Shown piece after piece: positions 1 to 13,099 of a DNA stretch of 64,000 nt; position 1 is the first letter of the stretch, and each line of letters begins with the position of its first letter. The notes beneath the pieces are model-generated. The model was not told the DNA's origin. It was given only the letters and a program-made list of their open reading frames with translations, and did not search any database. The stretch covers positions 7,899,517 to 7,963,516 of the forward strand of contig JAKSZT010054457.1 in assembly GCA_026826555.1 (NCBI GenBank). Reading direction: 5' to 3'. Origin of the DNA: Tolypeutes matacus (taxonomy: Eukaryota; Chordata; Mammalia; Cingulata; Chlamyphoridae). A program made the translations under genes and the position numbers.

Positions 1-1419
1 ATGCTTATCTGTAAAACAGAAGTGCTATTCCTAAAGGCAATATACCTTGCAGGATGAGGTGATGTTTAAAGGCTGTCAGTGTAGGCTGGCCAATCTTTCC
101 CTAAGACTCTCCAAAGATAATTCACATGGCCACTTTGCAAGTATTGCAAATTTAATTAACAAGGGACCACCATCTCCATTGTGACTCCACAGATCTCAGC
201 AGAATCCCAAGAACCTTCATTTTTCACTAGAGTTTCTGAAAGAGAAGACTGGATGGTGGGCAAGCCAGAGGCTCAGAAAGCTTATGCTCAGGGAAGCCTC
301 ACTTTGCCCCTTCTTTCACCATGTTCAAATTACTTAGAGAGAGTGTCTCAGCCCTGCTGCCTGGATGCCATGTAGGAATGACACAGCCACATGTGGGCAG
401 GGTGAATAAACCAACAACCCTGAATGGGAGATTTTTCCTGTGAGTGATTGGGGATTCCCTGGTGGAAGGCAGGAAAAGTGTGGCAGAAGCTCAATGGCCC
501 TGGAAGTGGGGTGGGGGGGTGTTATAAAGAGATCCAGAGGATGACTTGCAGCTGTTTCTTACTGATCAAGACCTTGTGGGCTTGAAGTGATCATTTAGTT
601 CCCAATGGCAACTTTTTCTGATTCTTACTATTATTATGGCTTTGAAGAACTTGAGGGTCAAAGTATGGCCAAGCCAGCCATACTCTTAACAGTTTGGTTT
701 TAAAACTTCACCACCACAGCAACTCTACCCAAAAGCTAAGAGAGTGGAAATTCTCTGCAGAAGAGTTGTTTTATCTACTCTGGAGTCTCAGCATGAGGTA
801 GAAGAGGGCTCTATAAGCTTTGATCACCATCTTTGAACAGTTTACATCTTAGTGGGTGAGGGGAGGGTCTGTCTCCCCCTGTGGGTTTATGTCCCCCCCC
901 ACCCCCAATTCAAACTCACTGGTGTCTCTTCATAGGAAGTGGCATTAAGGTGAAAACAATGAATGCATTTGAGTCATATGAATAAAGAAAGAGTAAAAGA
1001 ACACAAGTCTGAAAGAATAATCAATGAGGAGCCTCTTAATCTGGTCTCTAACTAACTTGGTACATGAAGGATGGGAAAAGGCTAATATTTGCAAAATAAT
1101 TAATAAAATTAGCATTTTACAACTGTATAGGAAAGTTAGAGATAGCTACCAGAAGAATAGCATAGGAAAAAATTAAGTATATGTGGATTTTAGGGGTGGA
1201 ATTAGAAGATATATTTTAGACAGTCAGTGGTAATTGACTTTGTCAGCAATCTATTTTCAAGAAGACCAAGTGTAAGTTAGAGAAAAAGAGAGCAGTGCTG
1301 TTGTTGAAGCAGAGAAAACATGAGTGAAGTTTGAGGCATGGCCAAAGAAGACTTGAGAAGGAGGCTGTTGTGGCAGTTAGAGCATGCAGGGCTTTAAACA
1401 TTATTAAGAATGTTGATGG
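1..1419. other. Non-genic stretch, no recognised repeat
   Basis: I see no gene, RNA gene or confidently recognisable transposon here. The only open frame (181-375, 64 codons) lacks any recognisable motif. A C-rich run lies near 892-906. L1-A begins at about 1420. Confidence 0.4.
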
Positions 1420-2408
1420 ACTTCTGGGAAGATGGCAGACTAGAAAGACATGGGACTCTTTCTCCACCAGAAAAATAGCTAGAAGACAGGCTAAAACAGC
1501 CTGAAAAATATCTTCTAGGATTTAGGACACCAGGTGATGCCTGAACACCACCCAGAGGAGAGAAGGACAAAGGAAGGAAATCAGAATGACAGAACTGTGA
1601 TTTGAAACCAGCAGTTGCTGTTGCCATCACCATCCCCCACACTAAAGACACTGCAGAATTCTCAGGCCTCTGGGCCTGCCACAACAGACAAAAGAAGCTC
1701 CAGGGATCTACCTCCCTAGGAAAGGGGAGAGTGGGGAACAAAGCCTAAGGCTGACTCATCCTCTGACCCACAGATTTTGTCTACTGTGTCCCAGGAGCCC
1801 TTCCAGGCTGGGTGGTACCACAAGGTGTTTTGCCCTGGGAGCCTGGGAAGTACTGGAGAGATCTGACCCTCACAATCTCTCTTTCTTCTAGCAGGGACTG
1901 ATTGTTGAGGACTCAGAGGGGAATGGAAATATTTCCTAGCCAGGAATAGGGAGGCGGTTGTTCAGAGAAAGCTGGAGAATTGTCTCAGAGAAAGTTTGAA
2001 TTACAAGTTTCCGAGTCTCCAGACAGGAAGCTGTATCACATTGATCCAGTCTGTGTTGCAACAAATACTCTCTGACCAGACATTGAAGTAAGAGCTGCCA
2101 AAGATCGCCATTTGCTGGCAGAACAAGAAATTGAAGGTGATAAAATTAAAAATAAGTAGAAGAGGCTGATTCCAACTTCTACAGCCTCCTTCCCCAAGGC
2201 TCTAGTAAGTGAGACTACAACCAATTACTAGGTCATGTGCCTAGTTTGGAGCAAACAGCAGGACAATACTAACACTCCAGATTGGGCAAAGAATCAAAGA
2301 ACAGTGGTAACACATAGCCTCCTACCACTAAATCCCTACAAAATGGAAAGAAATTGAGTATCTGTGTAAACTATATCCAAATCAGATGCCTAGATATCAG
2401 CAAAAATT

Positions 2409-3332
2409 ATGAACCATACTAAGAAAATAGAAGACATAGCCCAAGAAAAGCAATATATCAAAGCCCCAGGAGAGGCAGTTTTGAGAGAACTAATCAGTGA
2501 GATGTGCACAAATTTCCAAATGCAAATTAATGAGATAAAAGACAATACAGTTAAAGACATAAATACCATCAAGAGAATATTGATCAAGCACAAAGAAGAG
2601 TTTGAAATACTGAGGAGAAAAGTAAAAGAGCTCATGGGAATGAAAGACACAGTAGGTGAGATAAAAAACAAACTAGAGGCATACAACAGCAGACTCAAAA
2701 TGATAGAAGAAAAGAAACTGATAGAAGAAAGAAAACAGAACAGGTAAAATTGGAGAACAGAGAGAGAAAAGAATGGAAAAAACTGAGCAGGGGCTTAGAG
2801 AGTTGAATGACAACACAAAATAAAACAACAAACATGTAATGGGTGTTCCAGAAGGAGAAGAGAAGGGAAAAGGGGCAGAAATAGTATTTGAGGAAATAAT
2901 AGCTGAAGATTTCCCAATGCTCAGGAAAGAAGTGAACTTACATGTCCAAGAAGTGCACATACCCCAATCAGAATAAATCCAAATAGACCTACCCCAAGAC
3001 ACATACTATTCAAGTTGTCAAATGTCAAAGATGAAGAGAAAATTCTCAGAGCAGCAAGGGAGGAGCAAACCATCATGCACAAGGCATGTTTGGTAAGACT
3101 AGGTACAGATTTATCTTCAGAAACCATGAAGGTGAGAAGAGAGTGGTATGATGCAATCAGGTTACTAAAAGAGAAAAACCCACAGCCGAGAATTCTTCAT
3201 CCTGCAAAATTGTCCTTGAAATATAAAGTTGAGTATAAAATATTCACGCATATAAAACAAACAGAAACTAAAAGAGTTTGCAAAAAAGAATCCAAATTTG
3301 CAGGAAATATTAAAGGAAGACTTATAACCTGA
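2409..3332 (+). pseudogene. L1-A ORF1 remnant (ORF1p-like)
   Basis: ORF1p is the RNA-binding nucleic-acid chaperone of L1. The first piece (2409-2747) is a Lys/Glu-rich coiled coil that starts at the ATG aligning with the other copies. A frame break follows. The central RRM part is recognisable around 2838-2960 by a GVPEGEEKGKGAE-like stretch and an EEIIAEDFP-like stretch. The C-terminal domain is open at 3015-3332, with KILRAAREE and RREWYDAIRLLKEKN. At least two frame disruptions prevent a full protein of the usual ~330-340 residues. Confidence 0.85.
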
Positions 3333-3474
3333 AATAGAAAGACAGGAGAAACAAGCTTGGAGGAGAGTATAGAAGAAAAAATAGTGAAAAGGATAACCAA
3401 AACAGTGGGGAAAAAAAAGAGAGAGAAAAATATATGACATATGAAACCAAAGAATAAAAGGGTAAATGTAAATA

Positions 3475-6050
3475 GTACATTTTCAGTAATATCATTGGAT
3501 GTGAATGGATTAAACTCCCCAATCAGAAGATAAAGGCTGACAGAATGGATTAAAAAACATGACCCATCTGTATGCTGCATAAAAGAAATTCACCTTAGAC
3601 CAGGTATACAAAATGGCAGAAAGTTAAAGGATGGTAAAGATGCTTCATGCAAATAATAACCAAAAAAGAACAGGGATAGCTATGCTAGTATCAGACAAAG
3701 CAGATTTTAAATGTAAAAAAAAATTGTAAGAGATACAGAAGGCCATTATTTATTAATTAAAGGGACAATCCACCAGGAAGATAAAACAGTCATAAGTATC
3801 TATGCACCTAAACAGGGTGACCCAAAATACATGAGACAAATTTTATCAAAACTGAAGTGAGAAATAGACATCTCTACACTGATCATTGGAGATTTCAACA
3901 ACCCCCCACATCATTAGATAGAACTAGGCAGAAGATCAACAAGAAAACAGAGAACTTGAACAATATGATAAACAAGTTAGACCTAACAGACATATACAGA
4001 ACACTGCATCCAAACTCAGAAAGTTATACATTCTTTTCAAGTGCCCATGGAGCTTTCTCCAGGATAGACCACATGTTATCTATGGATATGTGGAGAGAGC
4101 ACAGTGCACCTCTCAACAATTACAAAAAGACTGAAATTTTACAAAATACCTTCCCAGATCACATTGTAATGAAAATGGAAATCAATAATAGACAGGAAAA
4201 AAGTAAATTTGCAAGTGTGTGGAGGCTGAAAAACACACTTCTAAATAATCAATGTGTCAAAAAGGAAATTGAAATCAGTAAATATATTGAGACAAATGAA
4301 AAAGAGAGCACAACTTATCAAAACTTCTGGGATACAGGGAAGGCAGTCTTGAGAGGGAAATTTAGAGCCTTAAATATGTATATTAAACTAGAATAAAGAG
4401 TTAAACTCAAAGATTTAACTGAACAAACAGAGAAACTAGAAAAAGAACAGCAAACCAATCCCAAGGCCAGCAGAAAGAAAGAAATATTAAAGATTAGAGC
4501 AGGAATAAATGAGAAAAACAACAACAGCAGCAACAACAAAAAAAAAACATAGAGAAAATTAACAAAACCAAAAGCTGATTCTTTGAGAAGATCAATAAAA
4601 TTGACAAACCCATAGCTAGAAAAAAAGAGAGAAGATGCAAATAAATACAATCAGAAATGAAAGGGGAGAAGTTACAACTGACCTCAAAGAAATAAAAAGG
4701 ATCATAAGAGGATATTATGAGAAACCGTATGCCAACAAACTAGACAAGCTAGTTGAAATGGAAAAATTCCTAGAAATGCACAACCAACCTATACTGATGA
4801 TACAAGAAATACAAGAACTTAAAAAAGCAATCATATTGACTCCATCATCAAAGTCTCCCAGCAAAAAAAAAGTCCTGGAACAATGGCTTCACAGGTGAAT
4901 TCTATCAAGCATTTCAAAAAGAATACCAATCATGTTTAAACTCTTCCAAAAAATTGAAGAGGAGGGAAAATTGCCCAACACATTTTACGAAGCCAGCATC
5001 ACCCTAATACCAAAGCCACATAAAGATAGTAAAAGAAAAGAATATTACAGACCAATGTCTCTAATGAACATTGATGCAAAAATTCTCAACAAAATACTTG
5101 CAAATCAAATCCAACAGAAAATCAAAAGACTTATACATCATGATCAAGTGGAATTTATTCCTGGTATGCAAGGCTGATTCAACATAAGGAAATCAAACAA
5201 CATAATAAATTACACTAACAAATTCAAGGAAGAAAAGCACATGTTCTTTTCAACTGATGCAGAAAAGGCATTCTAAAATATCCAGCATTGTTTTTTGATT
5301 TAAAATTTTTTTCAAAAGATAAGAATACAAGGAAAATTCCTCAATATGATGAAAGGCATATATGAAAAACCCACAGCAACATTTTACTCAATGGGAAATT
5401 TGAAAGCTTTCCCTCTAAGATCAGGAACAAGACAAGGATGCCCATTGTCACTCATGTTATTCAATATTGTAGTACAAGTTCTAGCTGGGTCAATTAGACA
5501 AGGGAAAAAAAATTAAGGCACCAAAATAGGAAAAGAAGAAGTTAAACTCTCTTTGTTTGTGGATAACATGGTCCTGACTTAGAAAATGCTGAAATATCCA
5601 CGACAAAGCTACTTGAGCTAATGAATGAGTTCAGCAAACTAACAGCATACAAGATCAACACACAAAAATCAATAATGTTTTTGTACTCTGGTACTGAACA
5701 ATCTGAGGAGGAAATCAGAGGAAAATTCCATTTACAATAGCAAGAAAAAGACTCATGTGCTTAGGAATATGCCAAAGAACTATAGGACCTATATCCAGAA
5801 AACAACAATAGAATGCTAAAAGAAATGAAAAAAGACCTAAACAAATGGAAAGACATTCTGTGTTCAGGAATTGGAAAAATAAATATCATGAATATGTCTA
5901 TCTTATGCAAATTGATTTATACATTCAATGTAATACGAGTCAAAACTCCAACAAGCCTACTTTATGGAAGTAGAAAAGGCAATTACCAAATTCATTTGGA
6001 ACGGAAAGTGCACCTAAATAGCCAGAAGCATTCTAAAAACCAAGGGCGAC
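3475..6050 (+). pseudogene. L1-A ORF2 remnant (endonuclease/reverse transcriptase), truncated
   Basis: ORF2p supplies the APE-type endonuclease and reverse transcriptase of L1. The endonuclease N-terminus begins at about 3480. The end of that domain is in the 179-codon piece 3857-4396, where SSAHGAFSRIDHML is readable. The reverse transcriptase is in pieces: 4635-4898, 4932-5177 ([10 protein letters not shown], then FIPGMQG) and the catalytic region near 5559, where the usual F/VADD motif reads VDNM, losing one catalytic Asp. The thumb region is at 5813-6050. The C-terminal Cys-rich domain is missing because the element is cut at about 6050. Confidence 0.87.
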
Positions 6051-8110
6051 GTGTCCTGGGTGAGTCCGATGAGCTATAGAGTAGAAGCTGCTGCTTCACT
6101 GAGGTCCCGGGCCCACCTGGCACATGGACAGCCCAAAGACTCAAGGGAGTGCAGGGAATACATGGCTGAGTCCAACTCTTTCACTCTCAGGAGAACAAAC
6201 TCCAAAGTAGGGCCCACTGGCAAGGCACCAAACTCCAGAGATATCTGCCCTAACATAAGTCCTTGGTGTCTCCAGAGTCCTCAGGAGCCTCACTATTTGG
6301 GGGTGGTGGTGTAGCCATTTGGCAATTAGATGCAATTATGAATTCCAAAAATCTATATTAGATTATGCTTGTAAACTGATCTGTTAATCTGAGCATGATT
6401 AAGTTATGATTAGGGCATTGACTGGACTACATCAATAGGGCATTCAGCTCTACCCCTTGGTGGGTTGGGGAATCAAATATAAAAGGCAAGGCAAAGGACA
6501 GAGGAAACAGTTTTGAGTTGGAGTTTTGATGTTGGAGTTCTGGTGAAGAAGGAGAGAAGGCCCCGGGATAGAGATGAGCCATTTGCCTAAGAGTTCACAG
6601 CTGGCCTTGTGGAGAGAAGCAAAGCCTAGAAAGCCTCATAGTCTACAGCAGACCTTGTGGAGGAAACAGAAGACCTAAGCCTGGAGAGAAACATAGCCCT
6701 GGGAAGTCTGAACCCGGACAAACGTCAGCAGCTGTCTTGCTCCAACATGTGGCAATGGACTTTGATGAGGGAAAAAACTTATGCTTTATGGCCTGGTAAA
6801 TGTGGACTTCTACCCCAAATAAATACCCTTTATAAAAACCAACCAATTATTGATATTTTGCATTAGCACCTCTTTGGCTGACTAATACAGGGTGATATCC
6901 ATTTTGGAATTCTATGAGATCCTACTGAGTTATGTGTAAGCGTTACCTCTGGGATGACCTCCTGACTCATTTTGAAGTCTCTTAGCCATATAAATTCATT
7001 TTTCTTTACCTTTTCCCCCTTTTGTTCAAGATCTTTTTCCAGTCACATTGCTAGTTGGTACTTGGTAGCAATCCCTCGGTGCCAGGGAGGCTCATCCCCA
7101 GGAGTCATGTCCCACACTGGGAGGAAGGTAATGCATTTATATCATATGTTGAGTTTGGTTTAGAGAGCAAACACATTTGAGCAACAAGGAGGTTCTAGGG
7201 AGGCAACCCTTAGGCACTGCATAACAATAGGCTAAGTTTCAAGATAGCCTTAGTTTCTTGCTAATTTTAAGAGCAAAGACTCATAAGGCTTGTCATCAAT
7301 ATCAAGGGCCCATCAGAGGATCATCCTGCTTCACCAGTCATTGCCCCTGCACTTGGGAGACTGTTGCTGCTCCCTTAGAGAATGTGGCAGAGCTCTCTAT
7401 GATGGGAACTCAGTATTCTCTCATTTATTGAGTGATTCTCCACCCACTGTGACAATGCCCTGTGAACATTTGAACATTTTTATATACATTTTATTTATGC
7501 TCAGGTGAACTTCCTCCCATGCATCCCCCATCCCTGATACCCCACACAAATCATCTTTCCCCACCCCAGTTGTAACCTTTCTGTGATCCAAAGCTTCTTC
7601 AAAGATGAAGCCATTACAATAGCTGAATACAATTAATAGGAAAATGAAATAATAATTATAAGTTTAAATGTAAGGGAGAAAATACATAAAAATTTTAAAA
7701 AATTAAAAATTAAAAATTGGTATAGTAAAAAAAATGAAAAATATTAATTTTTTTTTTAACCTTTTGGCTTTCATCACTGCAATATCTGGTGTCCAGTCTG
7801 TACTGTGGCACCTTTCCCCTCTCATTCCCTTGTGTCATTATTTTTCATTTTGTTTTCAAAGAAGTTTTAGGTCACAGCAAAGTCACACACAGAATACAGG
7901 AGAGTCTCATATACCCAAAATCTTCCCCCTTTCCTCCGTCCCATATTAATACTTTTTTATATGAGGATGGTAGCATTGTTATAACTGAAATACAAATAGT
8001 GAAACATAACTACTAAACTTTTCAATGGTTTACATTATGGTTTACAATATACTTTTATAAATTTTGATGAAATTTATCATGTCTTGTGTCCATCACTGTA
8101 TGGCAATGAA
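6051..8110 (-). mobile_element. R1-a: L1-3'UTR-like repeat family R1, 3' truncated
   Basis: Read on the minus strand this matches R1-c (23.4-25.0 kb) in the same order: the 5' domain (7780-8110), an A/T-rich spacer (7620-7780), then the body with the diagnostic phrases for gggacatgactcc and ccaagtgccaactagcaa (7060-7130). The last ~600 bp of the family are missing at the 6050 boundary. The body is interrupted by an LTR (6310-6889). A frame reading GALPVGPTLEFVLLRVKELDS-like residues is open at 6074-6256 on the minus strand, as in other R1 copies. Confidence 0.75.
6310..6889 (+). mobile_element. Solo LTR, ERVL-like, inserted in R1-a
   Basis: About 580 bp not found in the other R1 copies separate two contiguous R1 halves. 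The segment starts TGTAGCC and ends ATACA, has a TATA box (tataaaa, 6478-6484) and a polyadenylation signal (aataaa, 6818-6823) near the 3' end, and the terminal phrase around 6836-6889 resembles the ends of mammalian ERVL LTRs. The flanks are near-identical (ggtgg before, ggtga after), compatible with a degraded 5-bp duplication. No internal proviral genes are present, so this is a solo LTR. The family is by recognition only. Confidence 0.65.
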
Positions 8111-8449
8111 AAACATTTCCACTGACCACTAAATACTTCCTGTTTGATCTATTCTTTTCCTTCCACCTCATCCCCCCCAGGGGCCACAGCAACCCCCTGG
8201 CTTGACTCGGATGAAGATGCATAGTTACATGGAAGAACTCAGGTGGATGTGATGCAAACTTGACCTGGCTTATGCTTGGGCAGGAAATTTTGCATTCATT
8301 ATCTGGGGTGAGCAGTGGTGGAAGATGAAGTCATTATTATAGCAGTTATTGTAACTGGTTATTGAGGAGTTTTCAACTGTATATGGGGTAAATATGAAAT
8401 GAGTGCAATCTGATATTTTTACTAGGGCTACCTCCTAGCTTGTACCTTC

Positions 8450-8590
8450 AAAGTGGTTTTCAGTCCCTCAGAGTGGAAATATAGGCATCTGAATTACCTA
8501 AGGTACTTGTTAAAAATACTGTGTCCAGAAATCACCTAGACCTAGGGCGTGAGAATGTCAAGGAGGCTTTACATATTTAAGCAGGAAGAG
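8450..8590 (+). mobile_element. MER5A-like hAT DNA transposon fossil
   Basis: The order of phrases (gtggttttcagtccctca, then gcatctgaattacctaagg, acttgttaaaaatac, cacctagacctag) follows the MER5A non-autonomous hAT-Charlie consensus as I recall it, with heavy divergence. It would be a mammal-wide fossil without coding capacity. Confidence 0.45.
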
Positions 8591-8624
8591 TAGAAGGATT
8601 TCACCCAAATCTTTATTTCACCCA

Positions 8625-8745
8625 CTAAGTGCCATAAAATACGTTTTATCAATCCTTACAATTATTATGAATGATAGTAAATGGTCATGTTGAAGTTCAG
8701 AGAGGTTAAGTAGATTACAACTGAATTTATAGACTAAATCTTATC
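8625..8745 (-). mobile_element. MIR-like SINE fragment
   Basis: Contains the MIR antisense phrases aagtgccataaaata and agttcagagaggttaagtag, in the order expected for the core of a MIR on the minus strand. Strongly diverged and short. Confidence 0.4.
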
Positions 8746-8864
8746 CTTCCATGATTGAATTTTAACAGAAGTTTGGAAAGAACAGACTTGAATTTTAACA
8801 GAAGAGGGATTGGAAAGAGCAGTACCCCATGACACATATTCATTTCACAATTTATTTTTAATGT

Positions 8865-9012
8865 ACACATTCCAACATTTTTATCCATAAATACTGTCAT
8901 AATTTTATTTTTGGTTTATATTAATTTACATATGTAATTGTCTCACTCTCCCTTTAAATTTGCACATTATCTTTCTCATAGTATTCTATTTTGGAGACCA
9001 AGGGGAAGTTGA
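8865..9012 (+). repeat. Direct repeat, copy 1
   Basis: About 145 bp recur at 9998-10142 in the same orientation. Shared phrases include ccataaatactgt, ttacatatgta and attctattttggagaccaag. Identity looks about 80 percent by eye. The unit matches no family I recognise. Confidence 0.65.
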
Positions 9013-9997
9013 TTTTGAGTTGGAAATATAGTAGCTCCTAGTGGTGCACAATTTCTCTTTTTGTGAATTGAGGTCTTATAAACACACATGGTCCATTGGT
9101 TTTCTCTAATTTCCACCTGTCAGGAATGCTGGACTGAATCAAATTCATCAGATCTCAGGTCAAATGTGTAAAGAGCAAATTTCTGGGTTGTAGTGATGAT
9201 TTGTTTTTAATTTATGTATCTCAGAAATAATTAGATTAGCATTGAAAATTAGATCCTCTTTAAATATCTTTTTCTTTTTCCTTTGAACATCTATCTTGTT
9301 TAATTGGAATTATATACTGGTGGTTTTCATGTTTTCCTAATTGTGATTATTTCTGTTAACAATTTCTTGTTTGTGTGTATATGTGTGAGTGTATACTCTT
9401 TGATTTCTTGTTTATCCTCTAATTATTTTAGGCCTATATAATCTCAGCACAATTTTTATTATAAATCGAACTATGATGTTCTACAATTTGTTGTTTTCAT
9501 GTAAGTATACAGCTTACAATTTTTACATCCTTATATATTGATGTATTTCAATATTTTTGTAAATATTTGCTCCCTTGCCAGATGAGATTTATTGAATGTG
9601 CATTTCTAGAAGATTCATGATTGTATCATTTGTCTATATCAGTATTTCCCAATTTCTTTTTCCCCAAATCCTTTCACAGTAAAATACAATTTTAAGAATT
9701 TATGGATTTAGAAATTTTAAAAAATATTTTCCCATTTTACAACATATGTAATAAAGAATGACTTTGAAGAATAACTATACAGTGTTAGTTTTTTTTTTTA
9801 CTTTTTCAATATATATATCATTTTAATTCAATCTACAATGGTTTTACATTTTCATTTCAGTGTGACATGTTTATTTTAATTTACATTTTACATAATAAAA
9901 TGATTTCCTGATATATAAAGTTAAGGATCATATATATTTGTATTTCACTTAGGGAAATGAAAACTTCTAAGGCTGATATATAGGAACTCAATCTAAT

Positions 9998-10142
9998 TTT
10001 ATTAAAATTTATGCTTCCATAAATACTGTAATAATTATATTTTTGTTTATATAAATATACATATGTAGTGGTCTTCCCTCACACTTTAAATATGCACAGT
10101 ATTTTTCTCATAGCATTCTATTTTGGAGACCAAGGGAAAGAT
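9998..10142 (+). repeat. Direct repeat, copy 2
   Basis: Second copy of the unit at 8865-9012, about 1.13 kb downstream, with the same start (ccataaatactgt) and the same end (ttggagaccaaggg). The flanks diverge on both sides. Confidence 0.65.
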
Positions 10143-11149
10143 GATTGGACATGGTACACCAATATAAGAAAGACTATCTCTACTTGTACATTTTAAATTT
10201 GATTACAGACAATTTCTATCTTGTAAAAAAATTGGATAGAATGGCATAATGAACTCCCCTAGATCCATCACGCAGCTTCAACAATTTTCATGGTCAATTT
10301 TGTTTCATCAATACCAGATCCTCTTCTTCTCCCCATTAATTATTTTGACTCAAAGTTCATAGATCATATAACTATATCTGTAAAATTTTAGAATGTCACT
10401 AAAAGATAAGAGCTAATTTTTAAAAATTTATCACAGTATTATCATACTTAATATTTTAAATTGAATCATTAAAATAAAAAATTAACAAAAGAGTTTGCTC
10501 TGTTAAAGTAAACATTATTTGATGATGAGTTGTATGAATAAAGTGAGGGAAAGAGAAAAATAGTGATGAATTTTTGTGTTTTTCTCTGGATGTTTCCATG
10601 AAATGAGTTAGAGTATATTGGTAAAAGAAAATATTTAAGGGGCATGCTGTGTAGGGCAGAGTTGGGGGGAGGTAGACCAAGAGGTATTTTTATGGCCTGC
10701 TAAGCATGTAGATGTATATTAAGTGTCCAAGTGGAAAGGTCAAATTAGTTGCTTGTAATTTGCCAGTCAATGTGAAACTGAGGCCAGGTCAGACTGGAGA
10801 AAGTTTTAGACTCATCACCACAAAACACAACAATAGTTGAAGTTACATAGGGAGAGACTGTAGATTGACAGCGGAAGAGTTGCAGGGCTGAAACATTCCA
10901 ACATTTCTGGGAGAGCAAAGGAAGATCTGGCAAAGGACATTCAAGAATAGCCAGACGGTAAGAGGATAACCAAGAGAGGGAGGGGTCCCATGAGACAAAT
11001 GAAGAAGATTTTCAGAAAATTGGGAGTGGGCAAGTGTGGCAGAGATCTTTTCTATATTTCCTCTCCTGCTTAAGTGCTCAAGAATCTCCTTATCTGGAAA
11101 GGATCATTTGACATCTTTTAACTAGTGACTTTATTACTTAACACAAGGC

Positions 11150-11310
11150 ATCATTTACTGAGAACCTTCCTTGCTACTTCACAGATATTTTTTTGTTCAG
11201 CAGAGTCCTCACAATATCTCTGTGAGATGGAAATTGTCATCCCAAATTGTACATGTGAAAACTGATGCTTAGAATACTGAAGTCACATGTGTAGTTCTCT
11301 ATCAGTGATT
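11150..11310 (-). mobile_element. MIR SINE fragment
   Basis: Antisense MIR order is visible: a catttactgagaacc-like start, the tcctcacaatatctctgtga segment, an aaattgtcatccc segment, then the gaaaactgatgcttagaa segment. This matches the MIR body read backwards, with many substitutions. Confidence 0.5.
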
Positions 11311-13099
11311 CTAGATGATCTAAACCAAGTCTATCTGAAACAATGACCAAGCTCATTCACTGCTCCTGTTTGGACTTAGTTCTTGCTTTCAGTATGGTGA
11401 ATGCAGCTGGCAAGAGCATGTTCTTAAAAATCACCATTTTCTTTGTTGTTTTTTGATTATTTCTTATTTGCCTGGTGTATAATCTCAAATACAAAATTAC
11501 TAAGTGATTTTATAATAAATCACATTTCTCTGTGTTTTGATGGTGATATGGAAGCACAGAGAAATTGCTTTAGGAACACAGGTATTGAATAAGTTATCAA
11601 TTTTAGGGCTTGCTATTCATTTCTGAATTTTGAGATAATAACTAGTACCTCACAGAACTTCTATGAAAATTCATTTGGTCTTTTAGATGAAACATTTGAC
11701 ACAATGCATATAGCATGTTTAATAATTCAGTAAATGGGAGTTATTTTAACTAAGAAAGTGAAGAAAAATACAGGGGCATATAATAATGGAGATGTGGGAT
11801 TAGAATACAGGTTCTTGAGAAAATATTCATATATTTATATATTTCTTATTTAGATATTTACGCAAAGTGCAGCATATCTTAAAATAGAAGAATATGTTTA
11901 GCTATGCAACAATAAGCAAGTTAAATATTCATAGAAAAAGAGGAAGCTTCAGAATTCACAGGATGTTGCAATTTTCATGAATACCTATTTATATGTACAT
12001 GGACATAAGCACTTTCATATATATAGGTTATTGTGGAAACACAGATGTCATGTCATTCCATGTAGTGTTTAGACTTTAGACAAGTGAACAGAGGACAGGA
12101 AGTCACTGTATCCTCTTATTTTCCATCACATTCAGATGTCACTTTAATTTGTAATGAGTTTTGCAGAAAATAGTTCTGGAATGTAGGCATTGGTGATTCT
12201 TGTAAAGGAAAATCCATGTATTATCCCCTGAATGGAAAATCAATGTGATAAAGAGGACAAGATGTTCATCTGTTGCTCATCTCCACCCTGTGCACTGTAT
12301 CTCCCTGGTGGTGTGGAATGTGCTGTAATTCTTTTCTTCTGTACTTTTAGTTAAACACCACAGAGAGTGAACACTCAACAAATTTGTTCAACATATAAGT
12401 GAATGAACTATGAGTGAACGGGATGCCAAGCAGATATTGTATATATTAACATAAACCTCCTGTAAGAGATCAGGTCTGGAGGTGCAGATACAGTGGTTGC
12501 CACCACATGGGTAGTTGATAAAATCATGTACCTTGGATGAGATTACCAAGGGACTCTCAAATATGAGATTCAACAGCGGGACTAATGTCAACTACATATC
12601 CAGGACAAACAAAAGCAAAAGTAAGGTACTTTCCTCTGGGGAAACCTGCTCCATCCACTGACTTGGACTGCCCAGTCATAAACCCTTCCCAATATACCTC
12701 CAGATTTCCCACCTCCAGAATGAGCAGGGGGGAAGGAGACAAATTTCTACTGAAACCTTGTCTGCTATACGTGAGCCTGTGGAGGTTGAAAAGCTATTGT
12801 AGACTTTGGGGAAGATGGAGGGCTAGAAAGACAAAGGAATCTCTTCTCCTCCAGAAAAATAATTAGAGGACAGACTGAAACAGCCTAGAAAAACATCTTC
12901 TAGAGTTTATTAGGACACTAGGCAAAGGCTGGACCCCACCCAGAGAAGAGCAGGACAAAGGAGGTAAACCACTACTACAGAGCTGTGAGTTGAAACCAGT
13001 GGCTGCTGCTGATGGCACCATTCCTCACACTGAAAACACTTTAGAATTCTCAGGCCTCTGGGCCTGTGGCTACTGACAAAGGGGCTCCATGGATTTATC

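Larger units (their letters stand above)
1420..6050 (+). mobile_element. L1-A: LINE-1, 5'-complete, 3' end lost
   Basis: The element opens with the L1-type 5' terminus (gggaagatggcagactag, about 1425), followed by a roughly 1-kb 5'UTR, ORF1 and ORF2 in the standard order. It stops inside the ORF2 C-terminal region at about 6050, where an opposite-strand R1 repeat begins. The ORF2 Cys-rich end, 3'UTR and A-tail are absent. Its 5'UTR holds only one copy of the roughly 190-bp unit that is present twice in L1-B, D, E and F. Many frameshifts and stops make it inactive. Confidence 0.93.
8111..12803. other. Intergenic stretch with old repeat scraps
   Basis: No coding gene is recognised. The stretch holds a MER5A-like fragment, two MIR-like fragments and an imperfect direct repeat, listed separately. 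Around 10190-10350 there is a phrase resembling ancient L1M-type 3' sequence (ccatcacgcagcttcaacaa). Long A/T-rich tracts occupy 9200-10000. The short open frames (for example 10745-10933, 12557-12866) show no domain. Confidence 0.4.
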
